Assembly: GCA_902783085.1 (NCBI GenBank)
Contig: CACZPT010000002.1
Span: 1 to 16,980, forward strand
Source: an uncultured Methanobrevibacter sp.
GTDB lineage: Archaea > Methanobacteriota > Methanobacteria > Methanobacteriales > Methanobacteriaceae
DNA: 16,980 nt
Reading direction: 5' to 3'
The notes under the pieces are model-generated. The model was given only the letters and a program-made list of their open reading frames with translations, was not told the DNA's origin and did no database searches. Below, piece after piece: positions 1-6,110 of this stretch. The position numbers and the translations under genes were made by a program. Position 1 is the first letter of the stretch; each line of letters begins with the position of its first letter.

Positions 1-77
<77 letters not shown>

Positions 78-101
78 TACACTATAAATGTTGTATTTCA
101 T

Positions 102-111
102 GATATATAAA
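102..111 (-). promoter_or_regulatory. TATA box of the tRNA-Leu gene
   Basis: On the minus strand TTTATATATC lies about 30 bp upstream of the mature tRNA 5' end at 76, the usual archaeal TATA-to-start distance. The call is inferred from composition and spacing. Confidence 0.5.
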
Positions 112-241
112 TATTACTACATAAGAAATATGAGTCATGATAAACAATTTGGAAAAATAATATTAAATATTAAAAGGATTAAATATAATAATTAACTATA
201 TTACGAACAATTTTAAAAAAAAACGAATCGTGGTGTATAAT

Positions 242-409
242 TTGATAATCGATATGGATGAATGTGGAATCTGTGAAGATTGTATTGATGTATGTATGGA
301 AGAAGCAATTACTAAAAAAGCATACAAAGTCATAATTGACCCAGACAAATGTGATGAATGTGGAGAATGTGTCGATGTTTGTCCTGTTGGAGCAATATAT
401 GAAGATTAA
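242..409 (+). CDS. Small 2[4Fe-4S] ferredoxin, 55 aa
   Basis: A polyferredoxin-type electron carrier with two [4Fe-4S] clusters, presumably cytoplasmic. The first cluster motif is Cys8, Cys11, Cys14, Cys18 and the second is Cys37, Cys40, Cys43, Cys47-Pro48. The Pro that usually follows the fourth Cys is kept at the second site but replaced by Met19 at the first. The start is TTG at 242, chosen because GGTG at 232-235 sits six bases upstream; an internal ATG at 254 would remove the conserved residues just before the first cluster. The length is typical of clostridial-type ferredoxins. A possible TATA box (AAATATAAT) lies at 181-189. The next gene starts 17 bp downstream on the same strand, so co-transcription is possible, but the electron partner cannot be read from the context. 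Confidence 0.9.
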   Translation: MIIDMDECGICEDCIDVCMEEAITKKAYKVIIDPDKCDECGECVDVCPVGAIYED

Positions 410-426
410 CTGATTAAGGTTAAAAC

Positions 427-1218
427 ATGAAAAAAGATGGTTTTTTTAAAAGATTAACTTTAATAGATTATGCAATTATAATTATAATAATTGCTGCAGT
501 TATATTCGCATTCATACATATTACAAGTGATGACACATCTGAAAGCGAAAAAACATCTTTTGATTCTTCAACATTGAATAAAATTGTTGAAAGATATCTG
601 AATTATTATCGTCAAGGTTTAGTTGTTAATACAACAGTGAATGGATTTAATTCAACTAACGGTCAGCCGGTGACATTGCATGGAACAATAGTGTGGATGG
701 ACGATGATAAGGGAAGTAATGTTAAAGTTTTAATTAAATCTAATGGAACAACTTATCTTGCAGGCCTTTATAATCATGTGCCTCAAGCAGATATTTATAT
801 TAATAGTATAACTCTTGAAACTGATGGTCAAAGATATAATAATCTAACTGAAATCACTCTAAAACCAGAAGATATTAATTCACTTAATGATTTAATTTCA
901 GAACTGCCGAATAGTACTAATTATGAAATTAGTGCAACAATTGCACTTGAATCATTAGACAGTGTGCATGTCCAAGAAATCAATAATCTGTTATATAATA
1001 TTACTGGAAGAATAGCAATAAAAGGTTCGAATACTGGATTGTACAATCAAATATCTCTTGTTAAAGCAACATCAAATGAAATACATATTGCTGATTCGAT
1101 ACTTGGAAGTTTTAATGGTAGAACTGGCGAAATTACAATTAGAATTTACAATTGTAGTGATAATGATATTGAATTGATTAAAAATAATTTTGATGTTAGC
1201 AATATTCAAAGATTTTAA
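427..1218 (+). CDS. Membrane-anchored protein, DUF4330-like N-terminus
   Basis: A 263-residue protein with a short basic N-terminus, one hydrophobic segment (about residues 14-31, very rich in Ile) and a large, probably extracellular domain with many Asn-x-Thr/Ser sites. The leader LTLIDYAIIIIIIAAVIF resembles the start of DUF4330 proteins, which begin with a short basic stretch, an LID motif and a single membrane helix; this is resemblance by eye. No catalytic motif is apparent. AAGGTT lies just before the ATG. The stop is followed within a few bases by the polymerase-like membrane protein gene, so the two are probably co-transcribed and may act together in making or exporting a surface polymer (pseudomurein or polysaccharide). 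That role is inferred from the neighbour only. Confidence 0.7.
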   Translation: MKKDGFFKRLTLIDYAIIIIIIAAVIFAFIHITSDDTSESEKTSFDSSTLNKIVERYLNYYRQGLVVNTTVNGFNSTNGQPVTLHGTIVWMDDDKGSNVKVLIKSNGTTYLAGLYNHVPQADIYINSITLETDGQRYNNLTEITLKPEDINSLNDLISELPNSTNYEISATIALESLDSVHVQEINNLLYNITGRIAIKGSNTGLYNQISLVKATSNEIHIADSILGSFNGRTGEITIRIYNCSDNDIELIKNNFDVSNIQRF

Positions 1219-1230
1219 GTTGTGAAGTTT

Positions 1231-2520
1231 ATGAGCTTAATATATTATAGATTAACTTCTTTTTTTAATAAAATAAGTGATGAATTTCATAAATCATTTT
1301 TATTCACAACAATATTTTCTATTTTATCATATCTTGAAAATCAGTGGGTGAACAGTTATTTTAAAAGTTTATATCCTGGTGAAAATTTTTTAAGTTTTAT
1401 AAAAAAGAATGAAATATTAAAAAATCATATTTTTAATCCGTTAATTGTTTTAGTTGTTTTTGCAGCATTTTTAGTTCTTTCAATTAAACATGTTTCAACT
1501 AGTTTAGCTTATACTTTAGTCATTGCATTTGTATTTTTCTTTATTGGTTGTGTGATACTTCCAAGATTTTTCTTAAATGATGATGAAAAAATTATTCGCT
1601 TTGATAAAAAAGATATTTATTCCATTGGTTTTTGTTTAATATTGGTATCCATTGTATTTTTCTTTATTAGTATTGCGTCTGTTGGAGGAATACCTCTTTT
1701 AAAACCGTCAATTAGATATTTATTAAAACCTGCTTTTACAATGCCTGTATTTTTAATAATACCCGGAACTTGCATATTGGCTAGTGTTTATTTAAAAGAT
1801 TTTGAGGATAATATAATCACAAGATCGCAAACGAGATTCCGATTCCTAATATTGCTTGCAATTGATGTTGTATTTTTATTGGGTTTAGGTTATAGGACAC
1901 CACTACTTGCAGCATTATTGTTGTTAATTATCATAGGTTACTTCGGAAATATCATAGGTATGTGGGAAGTTGTACTTGGAGCATTAATTGGTGTATGTGC
2001 AATAATAGGGATTGGTTATATTCGCTCGATTGGTGAGTTAACAGTAAGTTCTGCAATTGACCCATTCTATACATTAAAGAATAGAGCAGATTTTACTTTG
2101 CATGTCTTAAATTTGCTTGATTTTTTAGGTGGAAACTTTGGTGCAACACATGGCCAGATATTAGCCTCATCCATACCTGGAAGTGAACTTGGACCAAGAA
2201 TGATGGTAGGTAAATTAATTGCATGGAGAAGCGAAGTCACAGTTACACCAACATTAATAGGACAAATGGTAGCGGATTATGGAAAAGTTGGTGTTGGCTT
2301 TGAGATGTGCTTGCTTGGTTTTATATTAGGAATAGGATTTAAAATAATTCAAAAAACAAAAGACTATTTTTATATTGGACTTTACAGTTTAATTTTAACT
2401 TATTCAATATTGGGTGTTGAAACTGGATTACTGGATATTCAAGTTTTAGTTTATTTTGCAATAGCTATTTTTATTTATGGTGTTATAATTTTAAAATCAA
2501 TTTTTGAAAAGTATTACTGA
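1231..2520 (+). CDS. Oligosaccharide repeat-unit polymerase-like membrane protein
   Basis: About 430 residues with roughly ten or more hydrophobic segments. Features recalling Wzy/O-antigen-type polymerases (TIGR04370-like) are the RTPLLAALLLLIIIGYFGN segment, and a large loop with GGNFGATHGQILASSIPG and Arg-rich positions, followed by TPTLIGQMVADYGKVGVGFEM, residues typical of the periplasmic or extracellular loop of these enzymes. Such proteins join lipid-linked oligosaccharide units at the outer face of the membrane. Two starts are possible: GTG 1222 and ATG 1231. I prefer ATG 1231, because the sequence around 1222-1225 (GTGA) then serves as ribosome binding site with five bases of spacing. 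The gene follows the DUF4330-like gene directly. Its stop codon lies just after a GTATTAC palindrome (2511-2517). The substrate is unknown; cell-wall glycan is the obvious guess in a pseudomurein-walled archaeon. Confidence 0.75.
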   Translation: MSLIYYRLTSFFNKISDEFHKSFLFTTIFSILSYLENQWVNSYFKSLYPGENFLSFIKKNEILKNHIFNPLIVLVVFAAFLVLSIKHVSTSLAYTLVIAFVFFFIGCVILPRFFLNDDEKIIRFDKKDIYSIGFCLILVSIVFFFISIASVGGIPLLKPSIRYLLKPAFTMPVFLIIPGTCILASVYLKDFEDNIITRSQTRFRFLILLAIDVVFLLGLGYRTPLLAALLLLIIIGYFGNIIGMWEVVLGALIGVCAIIGIGYIRSIGELTVSSAIDPFYTLKNRADFTLHVLNLLDFLGGNFGATHGQILASSIPGSELGPRMMVGKLIAWRSEVTVTPTLIGQMVADYGKVGVGFEMCLLGFILGIGFKIIQKTKDYFYIGLYSLILTYSILGVETGLLDIQVLVYFAIAIFIYGVIILKSIFEKYY

Positions 2521-2555
2521 AATAGAAATTTTTATGTATCAAGTAATACTTTTTT
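2507..2555 (+). terminator. Possible terminator hairpin after the polymerase gene
   Basis: AAAAGTATTACT (2507-2518) and AGTAATACTTTT (2542-2553) are perfect 12-bp inverted repeats around a 23-base spacer, and T's continue to 2555. The long loop makes it a weak classical terminator. The same arms are also members of the GTAWTAC operator-like set, so its role is ambiguous. Confidence 0.35.
2511..2549. promoter_or_regulatory. GTAWTAC palindrome pair 1
   Basis: GTATTAC (2511-2517) and GTAATAC (2543-2549) start 32 bp apart, about three helical turns. Each heptamer is itself a palindrome around its centre base. The pair lies about 220 bp upstream of the Ni/Co transporter genes and overlaps the end of the preceding gene. 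See the matching pairs at 2709-2748 and 13706-13744. Confidence 0.4.
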
Positions 2556-2633
2556 ATTAAAATAGCTAAAAAACTAAAGTTTCATACAATGCAAACGATA
2601 AGATTTATATAAGTAAAATTGTATAATTTTTAA

Positions 2634-2695
2634 TATCAAGTTATATTTAAAGGTATTAACACTTTAAATTTAGATATCTTAACTTAAACTTGATA
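2634..2695 (+). other. Nested inverted repeats upstream of cbiM
   Basis: An outer 9-bp repeat, TATCAAGTT (2634-2642) with AACTTGATA (2687-2695), encloses an inner 8-bp stem, ATTTAAAG (2645-2652) with CTTTAAAT (2662-2669). A TATA-like TTTATATAAG lies upstream around 2604-2613, so a transcript starting near 2635 would carry this structure in its leader. AT-rich DNA makes such repeats by chance fairly often. Confidence 0.3.
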
Positions 2696-2708
2696 AATTG
2701 TCGAATAA

Positions 2709-2748
2709 GTAATACAAGCATATAAATAAATTTAAAAAAAAGTATTAC
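2709..2748 (+). promoter_or_regulatory. GTAWTAC palindrome pair 2 around the cbiM TATA box
   Basis: GTAATAC (2709-2715) and GTATTAC (2742-2748) start 33 bp apart and bracket a TATA-like CATATAAATA (2719-2728). The outer bases extend the symmetry (AAGTAATAC with GTATTACTT). A protein bound at both would cover TATA and the expected start near 2750, so repression of the Ni/Co transporter operon is the natural reading. The regulator is not known. Confidence 0.5.
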
Positions 2749-2772
2749 TTTTTATAAATGGAGGAAAAAAAT

Positions 2773-3405
2773 ATGCACATACCTGATGGATTTATACCAC
2801 TTTGGCAATGTATAATATACTATGTTATTTTAATAGTTGCATTGTATTTCTCAGTTAAATGGGCTAGATCCAATCTTGATGAAAAAAGAATCCCACTTTT
2901 AGCTGTACTCGCTGCAGGTATCTTTGCAATTATGTCTATGAACATGCCAATTCCATTTGGTACCAGTGGACATATGGTCGGAGGTGCACTTGTTGCTATA
3001 GTATTCCTAGCACCGGAAGCAGCCGTTTTAGTATTCACTGTCGTTTTACTTATCCAAGCATTGATATTTGGAGACGGAGGAATTACAGCATTAGGTGCTA
3101 ATGTATTGAATATGGCTATTGTTGGTGGATTTGTCGGACTATATACTTTTAAAGGATTAAAAGGAACTGTTGGAAAATATCCTGCAGCAGGAATTGGAGC
3201 ATGGTTAGCTACTGTAATCGCAGCACTAGCTTGTGCACTTGAAATGGCAATTGCTGGAACATTCCCAGCGAATATTGGTATCCCATCCATGGTTTTATAC
3301 CACGTATTTATTGGAATAATCGAAGCAGTATTAACCGTAATCGTTCTTGCAGCATTAGATAAATTTAGACCAGATTTACTCGCCTGGAACCAAGGAGATG
3401 CATAA
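2773..3405 (+). CDS. cbiM: Ni/Co ECF transporter substrate-binding membrane subunit (CbiM/NikM)
   Basis: The integral membrane subunit that binds the metal ion (Ni2+ or Co2+) in an energy-coupling-factor importer. The start is ATG 2773, not the in-frame ATG at 2758: GGAGG at 2760-2764 lies eight bases ahead of 2773, and the family needs Met1-His2 exactly at the N-terminus. In the studied NikM protein the metal is held by the N-terminal amine, His2 and His67. With this start the protein begins MHIPDGF and has His67 in the GTSGHMVGG motif, so all ligands are in place. At 210 residues with six or so hydrophobic helices it is of normal size. The downstream PDGLE subunit points to the nickel-type group, and methanogens need much nickel (F430, hydrogenases), but the sequence cannot settle Ni against Co. 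First gene of the transporter operon. Confidence 0.93.
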   Translation: MHIPDGFIPLWQCIIYYVILIVALYFSVKWARSNLDEKRIPLLAVLAAGIFAIMSMNMPIPFGTSGHMVGGALVAIVFLAPEAAVLVFTVVLLIQALIFGDGGITALGANVLNMAIVGGFVGLYTFKGLKGTVGKYPAAGIGAWLATVIAALACALEMAIAGTFPANIGIPSMVLYHVFIGIIEAVLTVIVLAALDKFRPDLLAWNQGDA

Positions 3406-3406
3406 T

Positions 3407-3715
3407 ATGGATAAAAAAGATACATATTTAATAGTTGTTGCAGTTGTAATTTGTATTATAATCAGTGTTCTTTCACCATATATTGCATCTGGTGACCCTG
3501 ATGGACTCGAAAAATCTGCTGAAGACGCTGGTCTTCCAGAAGGCTTCTCAATTGAAAAAATTGGTGGAATTCCTGAAGCCATTTTCCCAGACTATGCCGT
3601 TGCAAGTGCCCCTGATAATCAAGTATTACAAGTGCTAGTACTGATTATAGGTACAATAGTAACCTTATGTGTAGGTTTTGCAGTTGCATATGTTGTGAAA
3701 AAAAATAGAAATTAA
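3407..3715 (+). CDS. PDGLE-domain small subunit of the Ni/Co transporter (NikN/CbiN-like)
   Basis: A 102-residue protein with a membrane helix near each end (about 8-25 and 75-96) and between them a loop carrying the PDGLE motif (GDPDGLEKSAEDAG). PDGLE-type proteins are the auxiliary small component of nickel/cobalt ECF importers, working with the M subunit. The start is ATG 3407, because GGAG at 3394-3397, inside the end of cbiM, precedes it by nine bases; the earlier in-frame ATG at 3398 abuts that GGAG. Only one base separates it from the cbiM stop, so the pair is translationally linked. A terminator-like hairpin overlaps the 3' end. Confidence 0.85.
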   Translation: MDKKDTYLIVVAVVICIIISVLSPYIASGDPDGLEKSAEDAGLPEGFSIEKIGGIPEAIFPDYAVASAPDNQVLQVLVLIIGTIVTLCVGFAVAYVVKKNRN

Positions 3716-3741
3716 ATTAATTTTTAATTTCTATCTTTTTT
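3705..3741 (+). terminator. Intra-operon terminator-like hairpin
   Basis: ATAGAAATTAAA (3705-3716) pairs perfectly with TTTAATTTCTAT (3723-3734) around a six-base loop, followed by C and six T's (3736-3741). The stop codon of the PDGLE gene is inside the left arm. It stands between the metal-binding genes and the coupling/ATPase genes of the same transporter, so it may reduce expression of the latter rather than end the operon. Confidence 0.6.
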
Positions 3742-3766
3742 ATAAAATTTAAAAAAATAGATTAAT

Positions 3767-4597
3767 ATGCCAGATATAACACAAATAATGAGGTTTGATG
3801 AATTAGCATCAAAAGATAGTCCAATTCATAATTTAGAAGGTAGAATAAAATTAATATCAACTCTTTTCATAATTATTGTTTGTGTTATCTCTGGAGGATT
3901 ATTTATACCAATAGCATTAGAAATAATGCTACTTATTATTTTAAAAATAGCTAATTTATCTTATAAAGATTCATTTAAACGTTTATTATTACTTTTACCA
4001 TTTGGTGGATTTATTATACTATTTCAACCATTCATACAACCAGGAAATGTTATTTGGAGTTATTCTTGGTTGCATATTACTGATAATGGGCTAAACTGGG
4101 CCATTTTACTTTTATGTCGTATGATTGTAACTTTAACTGCGATTATCCTATACTCATCAACAACCCCACTTCAAGAAATGGCCAGTTCTTTTAGAAAACT
4201 TAAAATGCCTAGAGATTTAGCTATGATATTATCAATCATGGTTAGATTTTTATTTTTATTTGTTGATGAACTTGCAGCTATTAGAAAATCACAAAAATCA
4301 AGGAATTTTGATATTTACTCTAAAAAAGTATCCTATAAATGGATAGTAAGACAAGTAGGTTATACTATTGGAATGATGTTTTTAAAAGCATACGAGCAAG
4401 GAGAGAGAGTTCACAAAAGTATGGTAAGTCGTGGATTTTGTGATACATCAGAAATGTTTAATGAAAAAAAATCACCTGAAAAAAGTGATTATATATATTT
4501 ATTTTCAATAATTTTAATAGTTGTAATATTAGAAGTTATATTGATGAAATATGGTAATCAGTTAGGTTATTTAGCGCAAAACTTTTCAATTAATTAG
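3767..4597 (+). CDS. cbiQ: ECF transporter transmembrane coupling protein (CbiQ/EcfT)
   Basis: A 276-residue membrane protein that links the ATPase to the metal-binding subunit. After an N-terminal stretch with the family pattern SPIHNLEGRIKLI come four to five hydrophobic helices. Two charged coupling helices hold the EcfT signature in variant form: KSQKSRNF (about residues 176-183) and KSMVSRGF (about 217-224), the second close to the canonical Ala-Arg-Gly. A final hydrophobic helix is at about 242-260. No strong ribosome binding site is seen before ATG 3767. The cbiO start follows nine bases after the stop. Context (M, PDGLE, Q, O) makes the assignment firm. Confidence 0.92.
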   Translation: MPDITQIMRFDELASKDSPIHNLEGRIKLISTLFIIIVCVISGGLFIPIALEIMLLIILKIANLSYKDSFKRLLLLLPFGGFIILFQPFIQPGNVIWSYSWLHITDNGLNWAILLLCRMIVTLTAIILYSSTTPLQEMASSFRKLKMPRDLAMILSIMVRFLFLFVDELAAIRKSQKSRNFDIYSKKVSYKWIVRQVGYTIGMMFLKAYEQGERVHKSMVSRGFCDTSEMFNEKKSPEKSDYIYLFSIILIVVILEVILMKYGNQLGYLAQNFSIN

Positions 4598-4606
4598 AAG
4601 GTTAAA

Positions 4607-5446
4607 ATGACAGATATTCATTTAGAGACAAAAAATTTATCATTTACATATCCAGATGGAACTAAAGCTTTACAAAATGTTAATCTTCAAATTAAAAAAG
4701 GAGAAAAAATAGCTATAATGGGACCCAATGGTGCTGGTAAATCAACATTATTTTCCCATTTTAATGGATTAACAGAGCCAACATCAGGCCATGTTGAAGT
4801 TGATGGTGAAAAAATAATATTTGAAAAAGATGAACTGCTTAAAGTAAGGCAAAAAGTAGGAATTGTATTTCAAGACCCTAATGATCAGTTATTTGCCCCA
4901 ACTGTAAAAGAGGATGTTGCTTTTGGACCTATGAATCTAGGCCTTGATTATGATGAAGTAGAGCGAAGAATTGCTGAATCACTAGAAATGGTTGGAATGG
5001 AAGGCTTTGAAGAAAAAACTCCCCATCATTTAAGTGGAGGTCAGCAAAAAAGAATAGCTATTGCAGGTATTGTTGCAATGAGGCCAGAAATAATGATACT
5101 TGATGAACCTACTGCAGGATTAGATCCTGAAGGTGTAGATAAAGTATTAAATATTTTAAATAACTTGAATAAAGAAGGAATGAGCATTGTAATATCATCA
5201 CACGATATTGAAATGGTAAATGAATTTGCCGATAAAATATTTGTTCTCTATAATGGTGAGATAATAGCTTGTGGTGATAAGCATGATATCTTTTCAGATA
5301 AAGAATTGTTAAAAAAAGCTCATTTAAAAGCACCAGTTTCAACTGAAATACTGCATAAATTAAAAAATAATGGTTTTGATGTTGATACAACAAAAATAAG
5401 TATTGATGAAGTTACAGAAGAAATAATAAAAGCTAAAAAAATTTAA
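4607..5446 (+). CDS. cbiO: Ni/Co ECF transporter ATP-binding protein (CbiO)
   Basis: A 279-residue cytoplasmic ABC ATPase that powers the importer. Visible motifs in order: Walker A GPNGAGKST (39-47), Q-loop Gln89 in VFQDPNDQLFAPTV, signature LSGGQ (142-146), Walker B IMILDE (162-167) followed by PTAGLDP, and switch His199 in SSHD. The FQDPNDQLF Q-loop and the C-terminal extension beyond the H-loop are typical of ECF A-components. Only one ATPase is encoded, so it presumably acts as a homodimer, as in group I ECF systems. AAGGTT precedes the ATG. Its TAA stop shares the palindrome TTAA (5443-5446) with the stop of the opposing zinc-ribbon gene. Confidence 0.95.
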   Translation: MTDIHLETKNLSFTYPDGTKALQNVNLQIKKGEKIAIMGPNGAGKSTLFSHFNGLTEPTSGHVEVDGEKIIFEKDELLKVRQKVGIVFQDPNDQLFAPTVKEDVAFGPMNLGLDYDEVERRIAESLEMVGMEGFEEKTPHHLSGGQQKRIAIAGIVAMRPEIMILDEPTAGLDPEGVDKVLNILNNLNKEGMSIVISSHDIEMVNEFADKIFVLYNGEIIACGDKHDIFSDKELLKKAHLKAPVSTEILHKLKNNGFDVDTTKISIDEVTEEIIKAKKI

Positions 5447-5461
5447 TTTGTAGCTTTTTTT
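5428..5461. terminator. Bidirectional terminator between cbiO and the zinc-ribbon gene
   Basis: AAAAGCTA (5428-5435) and TAGCTTTT (5451-5458) form an 8-bp stem with a 15-base loop. T's run on to 5461 on plus, and the minus strand reads TTTTATTATTT after the hairpin. Both convergent stop codons lie in the loop. Confidence 0.65.
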
Positions 5462-5646
5462 CTATTTTTAAGTTTATCTTTGAGTTTAACTATAAACTCG
5501 AATTCTTCTTCGAATTCAGGATGATTTCCAAATCCGCAATTAGGACAATGGACTTGTCTGCAGTTATCATGTTTTCCGCAGTTAGAGCATCCTCTATTTA
5601 CTAGTTTAGTTTCATCAAATTCAAAACCACACATACGACATTTCAT
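5443..5646 (-). CDS. Small zinc-ribbon protein, 67 aa
   Basis: A 67-residue protein with seven cysteines in its first 37 residues: Cys3-x2-Cys6, Cys20-x2-Cys23, Cys29, and Cys34-x2-Cys37, with His26 and His33 nearby. Three knuckles suggest one or two zinc or iron sites. The rest is acidic, then strongly basic at the C-terminus. GGTG lies five bases ahead of the ATG on the minus strand. The gene follows feoA in the same direction, but a terminator lies between them, so co-transcription would be partial. A role in ferrous iron uptake (for example a cytoplasmic partner of FeoB) is possible from position alone; I recognise no named family. Confidence 0.75.
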   Translation of the reverse strand: MKCRMCGFEFDETKLVNRGCSNCGKHDNCRQVHCPNCGFGNHPEFEEEFEFIVKLKDKLKNRKKATN

Positions 5647-5660
5647 AATAACACCGCAAA

Positions 5661-5700
5661 TAGTTAAAAATAAAAAAAAGAATGAAGTTATTGAACTTCA
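5661..5700 (-). terminator. Terminator of feoA
   Basis: On the minus strand TGAAGTT pairs with AACTTCA (5694-5700 with 5683-5689) around a four-base loop, followed by a T-rich tract with a run of eight T's. The hairpin overlaps the feoA stop codon. Confidence 0.65.
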
Positions 5701-5918
5701 ATATGTTTAGCTTCTTCTTTTCGAAGACATATGTCATATCCTTTGATGCTCATTTCAATAGGATTGCCTAAAGTAGCTACTTTTTTAATTCGTATTTTAG
5801 CTCCTTTAACAAAGCCCATACCTAATAAGTGTCTTCTTAATTCCAAATCCCCGGTATCATGATATTTAACTAATGTTACTGTTTCACCAGGTTTTGCATC
5901 TTTTAAGGTTTTTGTCAT
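5688..5918 (-). CDS. feoA: Ferrous iron transport protein A (FeoA)
   Basis: A 76-residue cytoplasmic SH3-like protein that works with the FeoB ferrous iron channel. Family features: the opening TLKDAKPGETVTLVK, the central LRRHLLGMGFVKGAKI, and the closing NPIEMSIKGYDICLRKEEAKHI, matching the usual FeoA order (pro-Gly turn, LxxMG, PxxxxxxGxxIxLR). The start is ATG at 5918 because GAGGG ends five bases before it; an in-frame TTG at 5930 is further upstream and has no site. It is encoded downstream of feoB on the same strand but separated by a terminator and its own promoter with two operator-like palindromes, so it can be transcribed alone. The usual order is feoA before feoB; here it is reversed. 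Confidence 0.93.
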   Translation of the reverse strand: MTKTLKDAKPGETVTLVKYHDTGDLELRRHLLGMGFVKGAKIRIKKVATLGNPIEMSIKGYDICLRKEEAKHIEVQ

Positions 5919-5946
5919 ATTATCCCTCAATCATAATTAAAAAAAA

Positions 5947-5965
5947 TTTTTAGGTATACTAAAAA
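5947..5965 (-). promoter_or_regulatory. DtxR-like operator at the feoA promoter (proximal)
   Basis: TTTTTAGGTATACTAAAAA is symmetric except for the central three bases plus one pair. It lies directly downstream of a minus-strand TATA-like sequence (5966-5974), so it would cover the transcription start. It resembles TTTAGGTNNACCTAAA in the feoB region. The regulator identity is inferred from likeness to the DtxR/IdeR consensus core TTAGGTTA. Confidence 0.5.
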
Positions 5966-6003
5966 TTATATATTGAAATATTTGTTTTCAAAGTATATAA
6001 ATA

Positions 6004-6019
6004 TTTAGTTATGACTAAA
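6004..6019 (-). promoter_or_regulatory. DtxR-like operator at the feoA promoter (distal)
   Basis: TTTAGTTATGACTAAA is a 16-bp palindrome with one mismatched pair. It has the same length and TTTAG...CTAAA ends as the feoB boxes. It sits just upstream of a second minus-strand TATA-like sequence (about 5993-6002). Confidence 0.45.
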
Positions 6020-6020
6020 A

Positions 6021-6054
6021 ATAATAAAAATAATGATTAGAAAAAACTAATCAT
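6021..6054 (-). terminator. Terminator of feoB
   Basis: ATGATTAG (6033-6040) and CTAATCAT (6047-6054) form an 8-bp stem with a six-A loop on plus. On the minus strand the hairpin is followed by TTATTTTTATTATTTTTAG, a U-rich tract. Confidence 0.6.
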
Positions 6055-6103
6055 CATCATTATTTGGAAGATTTCTTCCTCTAATTCCGCTTCTACTACG
6101 CAT
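6047..6103 (-). CDS. Possible 18-aa peptide directly after feoB
   Basis: After the feoB stop, a short frame starts at ATG 6103 and encodes MRSRSGIRGRNLPNNDDD: a basic, Arg/Gly-rich first half and an acidic tail. GTGAT (6111-6107) overlaps the feoB stop and sits three bases from the ATG. The same three-base spacing is seen before the TadA-like gene (GGTGAT) and the nicotianamine synthase gene (TGAT). Its TAG stop lies in the stem of the feoB terminator. Such an arrangement would couple its translation to feoB. No family is recognised. It could be chance, since short frames are common. Confidence 0.33.
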   Translation of the reverse strand: MRSRSGIRGRNLPNNDDD

Positions 6104-6110
6104 ATTATCA

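Noticed and set aside
2709..2748. Direct assignment of the GTAWTAC pairs to NikR
   Set aside because: The spacing (32-33 bp between starts) and the heptamer do not match the E. coli site, and no regulator gene is in the window.
2521..2757. A cobalamin or nickel riboswitch upstream of cbiM
   Set aside because: No recognisable conserved core was seen; only AT-rich nested repeats.
2758..2772. ATG 2758 as the start of cbiM
   Set aside because: It overlaps the GGAGG binding site and would place five residues ahead of the Met-His that the family needs at the N-terminus for metal binding.
2820..3425. A 201-residue open frame on minus over cbiM
   Set aside because: It is the reverse reading of a strongly supported cbiM; composition is Ala/Thr/Pro-rich, as expected from an antisense shadow.
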